A model generated the notes under the pieces. It was not told where the DNA came from. It saw only the letters and a list, made by a program, of their open reading frames with translations, and did no database searches. From Actinomycetes bacterium (GTDB lineage Bacteria; Actinomycetota; Thermoleophilia; Miltoncostaeales; Miltoncostaeaceae), in the NCBI GenBank assembly GCA_024639225.1, contig JAHEIS010000010.1:1-37574 (forward strand): a stretch of DNA of 37,574 nt. The letters are read 5' to 3'. Below, piece after piece: positions 23,582 through 30,946 of the stretch (position 1 is the stretch's first letter; each line of letters opens with the position of its first letter). The position numbers and the translations under genes are program-made.

Positions 23582-23908
23582 ATGGCTGCAGAAGGCGTTC
23601 ACGAATTCACCGCCGACAACTTCACCGCCGAGGTGCTCGAGAGCGAGACGCCGGTGATCGTCGACTTCTGGGCTGAATGGTGCGGCCCGTGCCGCATGAT
23701 CGCCCCGATCATCGACGAGATCGCGACAGAGCGCTCCGACAGCGTGAAGGTCGGCAAGCTCGACGTCGACGCGCACGGGCAGATCGCCCAGCAGTACAAC
23801 GTGCAGGGCATACCGTTCGTCGCCCTCTTTGAGAACGGCCAGCTCGCCCGCCACGTCGTCGGCGCGATGCCGAAGGCCCAGATGGAAGAGCAGCTCGGTC
23901 TGAACTAG
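23582..23908 (+). CDS. trxA: Thioredoxin
   Basis: 108-residue thiol-disulfide carrier with the WCGPC active site (Cys 34 and Cys 37), preceded by VIVDFWAEW and followed by the cis-Pro loop NVQGIPFVALFENG, all standard. ATG 23582 has AGGAGAG upstream and follows trxB by 22 bases, so the pair forms the thioredoxin system. Its TAG stop overlaps the TAG of the opposite-strand HAD gene inside a single CTAG at 23905-23908, leaving no spacer for a classical terminator. Confidence 0.97.
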   Translation: MAAEGVHEFTADNFTAEVLESETPVIVDFWAEWCGPCRMIAPIIDEIATERSDSVKVGKLDVDAHGQIAQQYNVQGIPFVALFENGQLARHVVGAMPKAQMEEQLGLN

Positions 23909-24591
23909 AGGGTGTCCACCAGCTCGGTGAGCCGGCGGACACGCGGATAGCCCGCGACGGAGGCCTGCTCCGCGAGTCCTCCGTCGCGATCGAGGATCAC
24001 CGGCGTGAGACCCGCGTCCCGGGCTCCGTCGCCGTCGGCGAAGATCTGGTCACCGCAGTGGACCACCTCCTCGGAGGGGCGGATGCCCATCCTGCCCAGC
24101 GCGGCGAGAAAGGGCTCGGCCGCAGGCTTCGCGAGGCCCACCTCGGCGCTCGAGACGATCACCTCGAAGCGACGCCCGATGCCGAGGCCGCTGAGAACCT
24201 CGGGGATCGAGCAGTCCCAGTTGCTCACGACCGCGAGTCTGACGCCGCGGGCCGCGAGCAGATCGAGTGCCGCAGCCGTGTCGTCAAACAGGCGGAAGCG
24301 AAGGGCCGCGATCATGATCTCGGTCAGCAGGTCGAGCGGCGGCGGATCGTCGAGACCCTCGGCGAGGACGGCGGCGGCGTCACGTCGGAGCTCAGCGAGC
24401 GCAACGGGGTCCGAACCACGCAGGTGGTGCTGCTGGTAGAAGGCGATCTCGCCCATCAGGGCGGATGCGACGACGCCGGGCGGGTGCGGGTGCCCGACAC
24501 CTTCGAGCGCGGCGACGAGCCGCGGTACAGGTGGCTCGAGGGCGATCAGCGTGTCGAATGCGTCGAGGGTCACGACCGTCATCGCGGCCAC
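23905..24591 (-). CDS. HAD-superfamily hydrolase (HAD-IA, haloacid dehalogenase-like)
   Basis: 228 residues; start ATG 24591 or the in-frame ATG three codons on (24582). Motif I is TLDAFDTL with the nucleophile Asp 10; the position two residues later, Asp in typical HAD phosphatases, is Phe 12, as Tyr in haloacid dehalogenases (D-A-Y-G-T). Motif II is VVSNWD, motif III Lys in GLAKPAAEPF, motif IV GDQIFADGDGARDAG. A helical cap lies between motifs I and II (about 15-105). The enzyme is cytoplasmic; the substrate (phospho or halo compound) is not predictable. It converges on trxA with overlapping stop codons and is divergent from the next plus-strand unit. Confidence 0.88.
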   Translation of the reverse strand: MAAMTVVTLDAFDTLIALEPPVPRLVAALEGVGHPHPPGVVASALMGEIAFYQQHHLRGSDPVALAELRRDAAAVLAEGLDDPPPLDLLTEIMIAALRFRLFDDTAAALDLLAARGVRLAVVSNWDCSIPEVLSGLGIGRRFEVIVSSAEVGLAKPAAEPFLAALGRMGIRPSEEVVHCGDQIFADGDGARDAGLTPVILDRDGGLAEQASVAGYPRVRRLTELVDTL

Positions 24592-24649
24592 GATAGCCCG
24601 GCGGGCCGGGGTCGTGACCTGCTTGCTCGGCAGGTCGGGGGTCCGGCGC

Positions 24650-24655
24650 TATAGT
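24650..24655 (+). promoter_or_regulatory. Possible -10 box TATAGT before the exported protein/PBP unit
   Basis: TATAGT at 24650-24655 is close to the TATAAT consensus and stands out in GC-rich sequence between the HAD start and the exported-protein gene. No good -35 element sits 16-18 bases upstream; TTGCTC at 24623-24628 is 21 bases away. It lies 44-49 bases before the ATC proposed as start of the next gene. Confidence 0.35.
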
Positions 24656-24698
24656 CGCGCCGCCAGAAACGGGCTCTCTATCTTCCAGGACTTTCGCC

Positions 24699-25166
24699 AT
24701 CCGCCGCAGGACCGCCGTCACGAGCATCGTCGGCCTCGCGCTGGTCGCGATGGTCGTCCTCCCCGGGATCGCCGCGGAGAAGTTCGATGACGGACCCGGA
24801 GGTGTCGGGACCCACCCGGCGAAACCGCACGAAGGATGGACATTTCTGTACGAGGTCATCACGGAGTCGCGCTCGGCCGAGCTGGGCACCCGCAGCGTCG
24901 CGCTCGACAGCGCGAAGGTCGGCTGGGCCGGCCCGCCCGCGCGTGCCGAATCCGTGGAGCTCGTGTACCAGGACGGACCGTTCCCGGCTCCGATCCCGCC
25001 CGGTGGAGTCGCACCGTCCGCCAGCAAGGAGACCGTCACACCTCTGTCATCGCTGGGCTGGGTCGTTTGGGGAAGCGTCAATGACGGGCCCCGCCAGATG
25101 GTCGGACTGCTCGACTATCGCAGCGGCCGGGCCGCCTGGGACATCCGCCCCGTGGAGGCCTCGTGA
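24699..25166 (+). CDS. Exported hypothetical protein; start codon unusual
   Basis: Unrecognised protein of about 138-155 residues. Read from ATC 24699 it begins IRRRTAVTSIVGLALVAMVV, a good signal peptide with likely cleavage after PGIAAE or GIAA, followed by a mature region of about 120 residues with EGWTFLYEVITESR, SLGWVVWGSVNDGPRQMVGLLDYRSGRAAW. No ATG, GTG or TTG occurs in this frame between the upstream stop and ATG 24750; starting at 24750 would cut the signal peptide to MVVLPGIAAEK. An AGGA lies seven bases before the ATC. Either a rare ATC (or CTG 24741) start, or a sequence error, explains this. The stop overlaps the penicillin-binding protein GTG (GTGA), so the two are coupled; a role with cell-wall synthesis is inference only. 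Confidence 0.7.
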   Translation: MRRRTAVTSIVGLALVAMVVLPGIAAEKFDDGPGGVGTHPAKPHEGWTFLYEVITESRSAELGTRSVALDSAKVGWAGPPARAESVELVYQDGPFPAPIPPGGVAPSASKETVTPLSSLGWVVWGSVNDGPRQMVGLLDYRSGRAAWDIRPVEAS

Positions 25167-27445
25167 GCAGCCGTAGCCGACGGCGTCGCCGCAGCAGGCG
25201 ACGCAGGCAGGACCGCACGACCCGTCTCCTGCTGGCCGGAGGCATCGTCGCCCTCGTGGCCGGTCCCCTGCTGCTGGGCGGAGCCAAGGCCGTCGATTCG
25301 GTGTGCGACGCCGTCCGCTCCGAGGGCGACATCAAGGAGATCCGCCTGGGGCAGAACACGGTTATCCGCGACAACAAGAAGCAGGTACTCGGCCGCGTCG
25401 CCGGAATCACCAACCGGACCGAGCTCCGGCTCGGCCGTATACCAAAGACGGTCCGGCAGGCACACGTTGCCGTGGAAGACCAGCGCTTCTACGAACATGA
25501 CGGCGTCGATGTCGTCCGTGTCTTCGGCGCCGCGTGGCGCAACGCCCGCAGCGGCAGCGCGCGCGAAGGTGGCAGCACGATCACCATGCAGCTGGCCAAG
25601 AACCTCACCGAGGGCGGCGAGGAGCGGACCTTCGAGCGCAAGATCGTCGAGGCATGTCTGGCGAGCGAGTACGAGCGCCAGTTCACCAAGGATCAGATCC
25701 TCGAGAAATACCTCAACGGCATCTTCTACGGCAACAACGCCGTCGGGATCCAGGCCGCGGCGCTCACCTTCTTCAACAAGCCGGCGACAAAACTCAAGCT
25801 CCACGAGGGCGCCCTGCTCGCGGGGATGCCCCAGGCCCCCAGCGCCTACGACCCGTTCGTGAACCCCGGGACCGCCACCCAGCGGCGCAACGAGGTCCTC
25901 GACCGGATGCGCGAGCAGGACTACATCACCCGTGAAGAGGCCCGGGTGGCGAAGGCGAAGCCCCTCGGTCTCGAGCGCGGCCGGGCCTATGAGATCCAGC
26001 GCGAGGGCTACGTCTTCGACTACGTGCGCGAGCAGCTGATCGACCGCTACGGCGAAGAAGAGGTCCAGCGCGGCGGCTTCCAGGTCTTCACGACCATCGA
26101 CCCCGACCTCCAGCAGTTCGCGGAGGAGGCGATCGACAACCAGCTCGGCCTGGACGATGACCCGGCGGCGGCGATCGTGATGATCGACTCCCGGACCGGT
26201 TTCATCCGGGCGATGGCCTCGAGCGTCCCCTACGGCGACGGGAGCCAGTTCAACTTCGCCGCCCAGGCCCTCCGCCAGCCGGGGTCGACCTTCAAGACCT
26301 TCGTCTTGACGCGCGCGATCGAGGAGGGGATCAACCCCTACCGCACCATCTACGACAGCAAGCGGCTGAAGTTCACGGACCCGCAGTGGGGCCCGATCGA
26401 CGTCAGCACCTACTCCAACAGCTACCGGGGGCCGGTGCCGGTCTCGAGCGCGACGCTCAGCTCGGACAACTCGGTCTACACGCAGCTCACCCTCGATGTC
26501 GGGCCAAGCGACGTGAAGGGCGTCGCCGAGCGCATGGGCATCCCCAGCGAGCGCGACCTGCCGGCCGTCCCGTCGCTCGGCCTCGGTTCGGGCGAGGTTG
26601 CTCCGCTCGACATGGCTGTCGCGTACTCACCCCTGAGCAACGGTGGGCTGCGGGTCGACCCGATCGCCATCTCACGCATCGAGCGGCCCGACGGCACCGA
26701 GGAGCAGATCGAGCCACCCTCGCGCGAGCGCGTCTTCTCGGACGGGGTCGCCTATGAGGTGACGCGGATACTCCAGGACAACGTCCGGGCCGGCACCGGC
26801 GGGCGATCACGCATCGATCGGCCGACAGCCGGCAAGACGGGAACGACCGACAACTTCGTCGACGCCTGGTACGTCGGCTACACCCCCCGCTACGTCACCG
26901 CCGTCTGGGTCGGCTACCCGAACGATGACGGCAGCAAGCGCTCGATGTACTCCGTCCACGGCCAACGGGTGGCCGGCGGCACATTCCCCGCCGCGATCTG
27001 GGGCGCGTTCATGCAACCGGCGCTGGACCACCTCAACGAGCCGGCCGACGGCTTCCCCCTGCCGCGCAATCCGGTCAACTGGTCCTCGTTCTCCAGTTCG
27101 TTCACGCGCGCCGCAGCCGCGGCCAAGATCGCCGCCGAGGCGAAGGAGAAGTCCGAGGCCGAAAAAGAGAAGAAGGAAGAGGAGGAGGAGAAGGCCAAGC
27201 GCGAGCGGGAGAAGGCCAAGCGCGAGCGGGAGAAGGCCAAGGCCGAGGAGCCGACGGCCCCCACGCCTGCCGCGCCCGAGCCGGCGCCCTCCCCGGAGCC
27301 GGCGCCCGCGCCCGAGCCCGTACCCGAACCGGCGCCCTCCCCCGATCCGCCGCCCGAGCCGCCGCCCGAACCGGAGCCGGCGCCCGAGCCGGCGCCCGCT
27401 CCGACGCCGCCGCCCGCGGTGCCGGACCCGCCTCCGACGCCCTGA
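25163..27445 (+). CDS. Class A penicillin-binding protein (PBP1A-like) with charged and Pro/Glu tail
   Basis: Bifunctional peptidoglycan polymerase, 760 residues. A very basic cytoplasmic start (SRSRRRRRSRRRR) and one transmembrane helix (about 21-41) precede a GT51 glycosyltransferase domain (about 60-235; catalytic Glu 105 in VEDQRFYEHDG; GGSTITMQLAKNL; EKYLNGIFYGNNAVGIQAAA). The transpeptidase domain (about 310-620) has S-T-F-K with Ser 375, S-D-N at 434-436 and K-T-G at 558-560, all intact. After about 645 comes a Lys/Glu/Ala helix, then about 70 residues of Pro/Glu/Ala repeats to the end. The tail lies outside the membrane, where Pro-rich tails may reach through the wall. Start GTG 25163 overlaps the preceding gene (GTGA). 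Confidence 0.95.
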   Translation: MSSRSRRRRRSRRRRQDRTTRLLLAGGIVALVAGPLLLGGAKAVDSVCDAVRSEGDIKEIRLGQNTVIRDNKKQVLGRVAGITNRTELRLGRIPKTVRQAHVAVEDQRFYEHDGVDVVRVFGAAWRNARSGSAREGGSTITMQLAKNLTEGGEERTFERKIVEACLASEYERQFTKDQILEKYLNGIFYGNNAVGIQAAALTFFNKPATKLKLHEGALLAGMPQAPSAYDPFVNPGTATQRRNEVLDRMREQDYITREEARVAKAKPLGLERGRAYEIQREGYVFDYVREQLIDRYGEEEVQRGGFQVFTTIDPDLQQFAEEAIDNQLGLDDDPAAAIVMIDSRTGFIRAMASSVPYGDGSQFNFAAQALRQPGSTFKTFVLTRAIEEGINPYRTIYDSKRLKFTDPQWGPIDVSTYSNSYRGPVPVSSATLSSDNSVYTQLTLDVGPSDVKGVAERMGIPSERDLPAVPSLGLGSGEVAPLDMAVAYSPLSNGGLRVDPIAISRIERPDGTEEQIEPPSRERVFSDGVAYEVTRILQDNVRAGTGGRSRIDRPTAGKTGTTDNFVDAWYVGYTPRYVTAVWVGYPNDDGSKRSMYSVHGQRVAGGTFPAAIWGAFMQPALDHLNEPADGFPLPRNPVNWSSFSSSFTRAAAAAKIAAEAKEKSEAEKEKKEEEEEKAKREREKAKREREKAKAEEPTAPTPAAPEPAPSPEPAPAPEPVPEPAPSPDPPPEPPPEPEPAPEPAPAPTPPPAVPDPPPTP
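27191..27241 (+). repeat. 21-base tandem repeat inside the PBP gene tail
   Basis: Two exact copies of a 21-base unit (27191-27211 and 27212-27232) plus nine bases of a third, encoding KAKRERE twice and KAK. Period 21 keeps frame and the seven-residue period matches a helix heptad. Such units can expand or contract between strains without shifting the frame. Confidence 0.9.
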
Positions 27446-27452
27446 GCCGGTC

Positions 27453-27470
27453 TCCCGCCTCAGTGCGGGG
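27453..27470. terminator. Possible bidirectional hairpin between PBP gene and membrane gene
   Basis: CCCGC (27454-27458) and GCGGG (27465-27469), extendable by a T-G pair, loop of six bases, at the junction of two convergent genes; it overlaps the minus-strand stop at 27460. No T run. It may serve as a weak terminator for both; uncertain. Confidence 0.3.
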
Positions 27471-27906
27471 GGAACGACCGCCGGGCGGTCAGAAGGCCGG
27501 CGAGGACGGCCAGCCCGGCGCCGGCGAAGGCGACCGCCGGGCCGAGCGTTGCCACCTCGACCGCGGCTCCGGTGACCACGTCGCGGCCCGCCTGTACGAC
27601 CACGAGTGTCGCCGGGCGCGTGAGGACGGCCACGAGGCTGACGGCGGCGGCCAGGACTCCAGCGACGGCGCCTCCGACCCCCGCCCAGAACGCCCCGGGT
27701 GAGCCCACCGGGGTTCGCCGGAGTGCGACGCCGCACACGACGAGGAACAGGCCGAGGGGAATCAACGTCCAGAGCTCACCGGCGGTCGGCACGCCGCGGG
27801 CGGTCACCGTGTCCTGCGGCGGGCGCGCGACGAACCAGGTGAGCATCGGGGCGAGGCCGATGAGAATCCCGGCCGCGGGGAGCGGCAGCGCTGCCTTGAG
27901 GCTCAT
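27460..27906 (-). CDS. Four-helix membrane protein, unknown, partner of pseudo-peptidase
   Basis: 148 residues from ATG 27906, which overlaps the upstream gene's stop (ATGA). The frame is open further upstream but reads as Arg/Pro-rich noise there. Four hydrophobic stretches: about 5-26 (ALPLPAAGILIGLAPMLTWFV), 46-61 (LIPLGLFLVVCGVALR), 70-94 (FWAGVGGAVAGVLAAAVSLVAVL) and 116-138 (LGPAVAFAGAGLAVLAGLL), with short polar loops. No motif recognised. Coupled to the M28-like membrane protein, so the products may form a complex; this rests only on gene order. Confidence 0.75.
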   Translation of the reverse strand: MSLKAALPLPAAGILIGLAPMLTWFVARPPQDTVTARGVPTAGELWTLIPLGLFLVVCGVALRRTPVGSPGAFWAGVGGAVAGVLAAAVSLVAVLTRPATLVVVQAGRDVVTGAAVEVATLGPAVAFAGAGLAVLAGLLTARRSFPPH

Positions 27907-29561
27907 GTGCGGGCGGATGCCGCCCGGCCGCGGACGCGGGGCGCCGCGGCGCGCAACAGATCGACCGCCGCGAGCAGCGCGAGCGCGAGCAGACCGGCGA
28001 CCAGCAGGGGCACGGCCACGCCACGGGCGCCAGATGCGGAGGTTTCGAGGAGATACCAGGTGAACCCGGGGACCGAGAGATCGGTCTGCGCGGCGCCGCT
28101 GAGCAGGAGCCACGCCAGCGGGAGGATTGCCGCGGCGGCCAGCACTGCCGCCTGCCAGCCGCGCCGGGCGGCGGTGACGAGCAGCAGGCTGTGCGCGAAC
28201 GGGAGGAGCGCGACCATCGCGAACGGGTTCGCGAACCACAGAACAGTCATGAGTCCGACGGTCCAGGCCACGATCGCCACGAGCCGCACGCGGCGCGGAG
28301 CCGGTGGCGGCGCGGCGCGGCTCATCAGGTACCAGGTCAGACCACCGGCGCCGAAGCCCAGCATCAACACGAGCAGAGCCATCGCGTCGAGCGGTACCTC
28401 TGACGGCAACGCCGGATTCCCCGCCGCGGCGCCGGGAATGATCCCGGTGAGCGCCACGACGCGTCCGCCGATTGCCCCGACGACGACCGCGACAAGCAGT
28501 CGCATCCCGCGACGCACGGCCGGGCGGAGGGGCGCGCGGGCCCGCCGGAGAGCGGCGACCATGTCGATCGCCCCGACGATGACGGGCAGCAGGAGCAGGA
28601 GCGCCGCCGCCCGGAGAATGGCTCCCTCGATCGCGCGCTCACCGAAGACCAGCGCGGTGGTCGGATCGGGTGGCGTGTCGCCGGCGTCGATCGCGCCCAG
28701 GAGATTCTGGGCACTCGCCCCCGCGATCGCCATGCGGTCTGACGTCCACGAGGTCGTCGCGCCCAGTGGTGCCTCCGCCCGCCGCGCGAGGGTGACGGCG
28801 GGGATCCCGGCGTCGTTGAGCGCGGCCTGGTCGCCGAAGACCAGCGGGAGCGCGCGGTCCAGCACCTGACGCGCCAGGCCGGTCCGTTGCCGCGGCGCGC
28901 CGTTGGCCCGCTCGACCGCACGGGCGGCCGACGCCGCCAAGTCGGGAGCCGAGCGCGCGCCCGTCGACGTCGACCAGATGTGGATCTCGTCGCCCTCCCC
29001 GGAAGCGGGGGCGTCCAGCACGATGGCGGCGGCCACGCGGAAGTCATTGAATCGCGACAGGAAGAACCGGATCCCGGCGTTTCCGAGGGCGCTACCGTCG
29101 GTCGAGACGAAGATCATGGGTCGGCGGCGGTCGACCGTCGCCGACGTGCGTGCGAGCTGGACCAGGATGGCCGACGCCGACGCGCCACCGCTGACCTCAG
29201 CCGGGGTGTCGCGGGGCGCGACCACCAGGATGCCGCCGGGCACTCCCGAGCCGCGTGGGGCCGGCAGGCTCATGAAGACGTTGCGCATACGCAGCACGTT
29301 CCCGCCAGGATCGCGTCCGGAGAACTCCTGCTCCCTGACGGCGCTGCCCGGGATGCGGTCGAACTGACGACGCATGAAGTCGGCCGTGCGGGAGTTGTTC
29401 GGCGAACCCGCGGGCCGCGGGCGGGCGGCGCCCGCCTCGAACTCACCGGCCACGTCGACGGCCGCACCAGTGTCGAACCCGGCCGGCAGAGCAGGGTCGG
29501 GAAGGATCTCCAGGGGACGGAGGGTCAGTAGCGCCACGACGAGGCCCACGGCGGCGATCAA
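27903..29561 (-). CDS. Membrane protein with inactive-looking M28 peptidase-like ectodomain
   Basis: 552 residues from TTG 29561. A signal anchor at about 2-20 is followed by an extracytoplasmic domain (about 25-300) that reads like the M28 zinc aminopeptidase fold: RPAGSPNNSRTADFM, NVFMSLPAP, ILVVAPRDT, SGGASASAILVQLART, FVSTDGSALGNAGIRFF, VLDAPASGEG, LVFGDQAALNDAGIPAVTL. The zinc-site positions are altered: the A-H-x-D motif is A-P-R-D (116-118), the G-x-x-D-x-x-S-G motif lacks its Asp, the catalytic Glu-Glu is Ser 157-Ala 158, and no His stands after FGDQ. About seven or eight transmembrane helices fill 315-540. Probably a non-catalytic binding or scaffold protein. No better start codon exists upstream; CTG codons around 29600 are alternatives giving a longer basic N-terminus. 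Confidence 0.75.
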   Translation of the reverse strand: MIAAVGLVVALLTLRPLEILPDPALPAGFDTGAAVDVAGEFEAGAARPRPAGSPNNSRTADFMRRQFDRIPGSAVREQEFSGRDPGGNVLRMRNVFMSLPAPRGSGVPGGILVVAPRDTPAEVSGGASASAILVQLARTSATVDRRRPMIFVSTDGSALGNAGIRFFLSRFNDFRVAAAIVLDAPASGEGDEIHIWSTSTGARSAPDLAASAARAVERANGAPRQRTGLARQVLDRALPLVFGDQAALNDAGIPAVTLARRAEAPLGATTSWTSDRMAIAGASAQNLLGAIDAGDTPPDPTTALVFGERAIEGAILRAAALLLLLPVIVGAIDMVAALRRARAPLRPAVRRGMRLLVAVVVGAIGGRVVALTGIIPGAAAGNPALPSEVPLDAMALLVLMLGFGAGGLTWYLMSRAAPPPAPRRVRLVAIVAWTVGLMTVLWFANPFAMVALLPFAHSLLLVTAARRGWQAAVLAAAAILPLAWLLLSGAAQTDLSVPGFTWYLLETSASGARGVAVPLLVAGLLALALLAAVDLLRAAAPRVRGRAASART

Positions 29562-29704
29562 CCATGCCGTTCGATAGAGGCCCAGATTCAGCAGGACCCC
29601 GACCCCGCGGCGAACGCTGCTCCTGAGGATGGCGCGCCGTCGCTAAGGTTCGCCGGTCCGCGCCCGATGGAACTCAATAGCCCCTCGTTCCTGGAGTCTC
29701 TCAC
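29562..29704. other. Divergent intergenic gap, nothing certain
   Basis: This 143-base gap separates the M28-like gene (minus) from the TreT-like gene (plus). I see only an imperfect GCAGGA/TCCTG dyad and a CAATAG that could be a poor -10 for the plus strand. The likely start of the M28-like protein could extend into it by about 25 codons. Confidence 0.5.
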
Positions 29705-30943
29705 GTGCTCACGTCTATCAACTTCGGCAGCCGCAGCCTGTCCGACTACAACAGCATCGTCAGCCCTGGCCTGCTCGAGGAGCTCCACGATCTGGCGGCG
29801 CCGCTCAACGGGCTGCGCGTGAACCACATCAACGCCACCGCCTTCGGCGGCGGCGTCGCCGAGATCCTCTACGCCCTCGCGCCACTGATGGAGGACATCG
29901 GCCTGGATGTCGACTGGAACGTCCTCTTCGGGCGCGACGAGTATTTCAACGTGACCAAGGCGATCCACAACGGGCTCCAGGGCGACGAGCGATCGCTGAA
30001 CGACGACGAGAAGAAGATCTACGAGCGTTACAGCGCCCTCAACGCCGGCGGGCTCAAGGGAGAGTACGACGTCATGGTCATCCACGACGCCCAACCGGCG
30101 GGAATCCGCGAGTACGCCGCCGACATCGCCGATCACTGGGTGCTGCGGATCCACATCGATCTTTCGGCCCCGAACACGGACTACCTCAACTACCTGCTGC
30201 CGATGACGACCGACTATGACGCCGCGATCTTTCACATGCAGGAGTACGTTCCCGACGACCCGCGACTGCCGAAACCCGTGATCATGCCTCCCGCGATCGA
30301 CGCGCTCGCGCCCAAGAACATCGCATTCACGCCCGATGAGGCACGGCGCATCGTCGGGCTCTTCGGCCCCGACCCCGACCGGCCGCTGATGCTCCAGGTC
30401 TCACGCTTCGACCCCTGGAAGGACCCGCTCGGCGTGATCGACGCCTGGCGGCTCGTCCGCGAGCAGATCCCGGGCGTGCAGCTCGCGATGGTCGGATCCA
30501 TGGCGACGGACGATCCTGAGGGGATGGAGTTCTATCGCCGCACGGTCGCGCACGCGAATGGGGACCCGGATATCTTCATCATGTCCAACCTCGACAACGT
30601 CGGCGCCATTGAGGTGAACGCCTTTCAGACACACGCGGACGTCGTGCTGCAGAAGTCGATCCGTGAGGGCTTCGGTCTGACGGTGAGCGAAGCCCTCTGG
30701 AAGGGTCGGCCGATAGTGGCGGGCGACGTGGGCGGGATTCCGCTCCAGGTCATCGACGGTGAGACCGGCTATCTGGTCGATTCCGTCGAGCAGGCCGCCG
30801 AGCGCTGCGTGACCATCATCACCGACCCGGTTGAGGCATCGCAGATGGCGCTCCGCGGGAAGGAACACATCCGGCAGAACTTCCTCATGCCGCGGCTGCT
30901 GCGGGACTACCTCAAGCTCTTCAGCGACATCGGCGCCGGCTGA
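29705..30943 (+). CDS. Trehalose synthase-type glycosyltransferase (TreT-like, GT4)
   Basis: 412 residues, GTG 29705. The protein resembles TreT / trehalose-phosphorylase-type GT4 enzymes, which join an NDP-glucose (or glucose-1-phosphate) to glucose to make trehalose. Seen: LRVNHINATAFGGGVAEIL (donor loop), DIGLDVDWNVLFG, VMVIHDAQPAGI, WVLRIHIDLSAPN, LQVSRFDPWKDPLGVIDAW, VLQKSIREGFGLTVSEALWKGRPIVAGDVGGIPLQV with the E-x7-E pair Glu 321/Glu 329. No signal peptide: cytoplasmic. It ends 3 bases before the GT20 gene, so the two are coupled. Function as osmoprotectant synthesis is family-based; direction and donor are unproven. Confidence 0.85.
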   Translation: MLTSINFGSRSLSDYNSIVSPGLLEELHDLAAPLNGLRVNHINATAFGGGVAEILYALAPLMEDIGLDVDWNVLFGRDEYFNVTKAIHNGLQGDERSLNDDEKKIYERYSALNAGGLKGEYDVMVIHDAQPAGIREYAADIADHWVLRIHIDLSAPNTDYLNYLLPMTTDYDAAIFHMQEYVPDDPRLPKPVIMPPAIDALAPKNIAFTPDEARRIVGLFGPDPDRPLMLQVSRFDPWKDPLGVIDAWRLVREQIPGVQLAMVGSMATDDPEGMEFYRRTVAHANGDPDIFIMSNLDNVGAIEVNAFQTHADVVLQKSIREGFGLTVSEALWKGRPIVAGDVGGIPLQVIDGETGYLVDSVEQAAERCVTIITDPVEASQMALRGKEHIRQNFLMPRLLRDYLKLFSDIGAG

Positions 30944-30946
30944 GTC

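Noticed and set aside
27907-28239. Upstream extension of the 148-residue membrane protein frame
   Set aside because: Arg/Pro-rich noise overlapping the M28-like gene; ATG 27906 with ATGA overlap is better.
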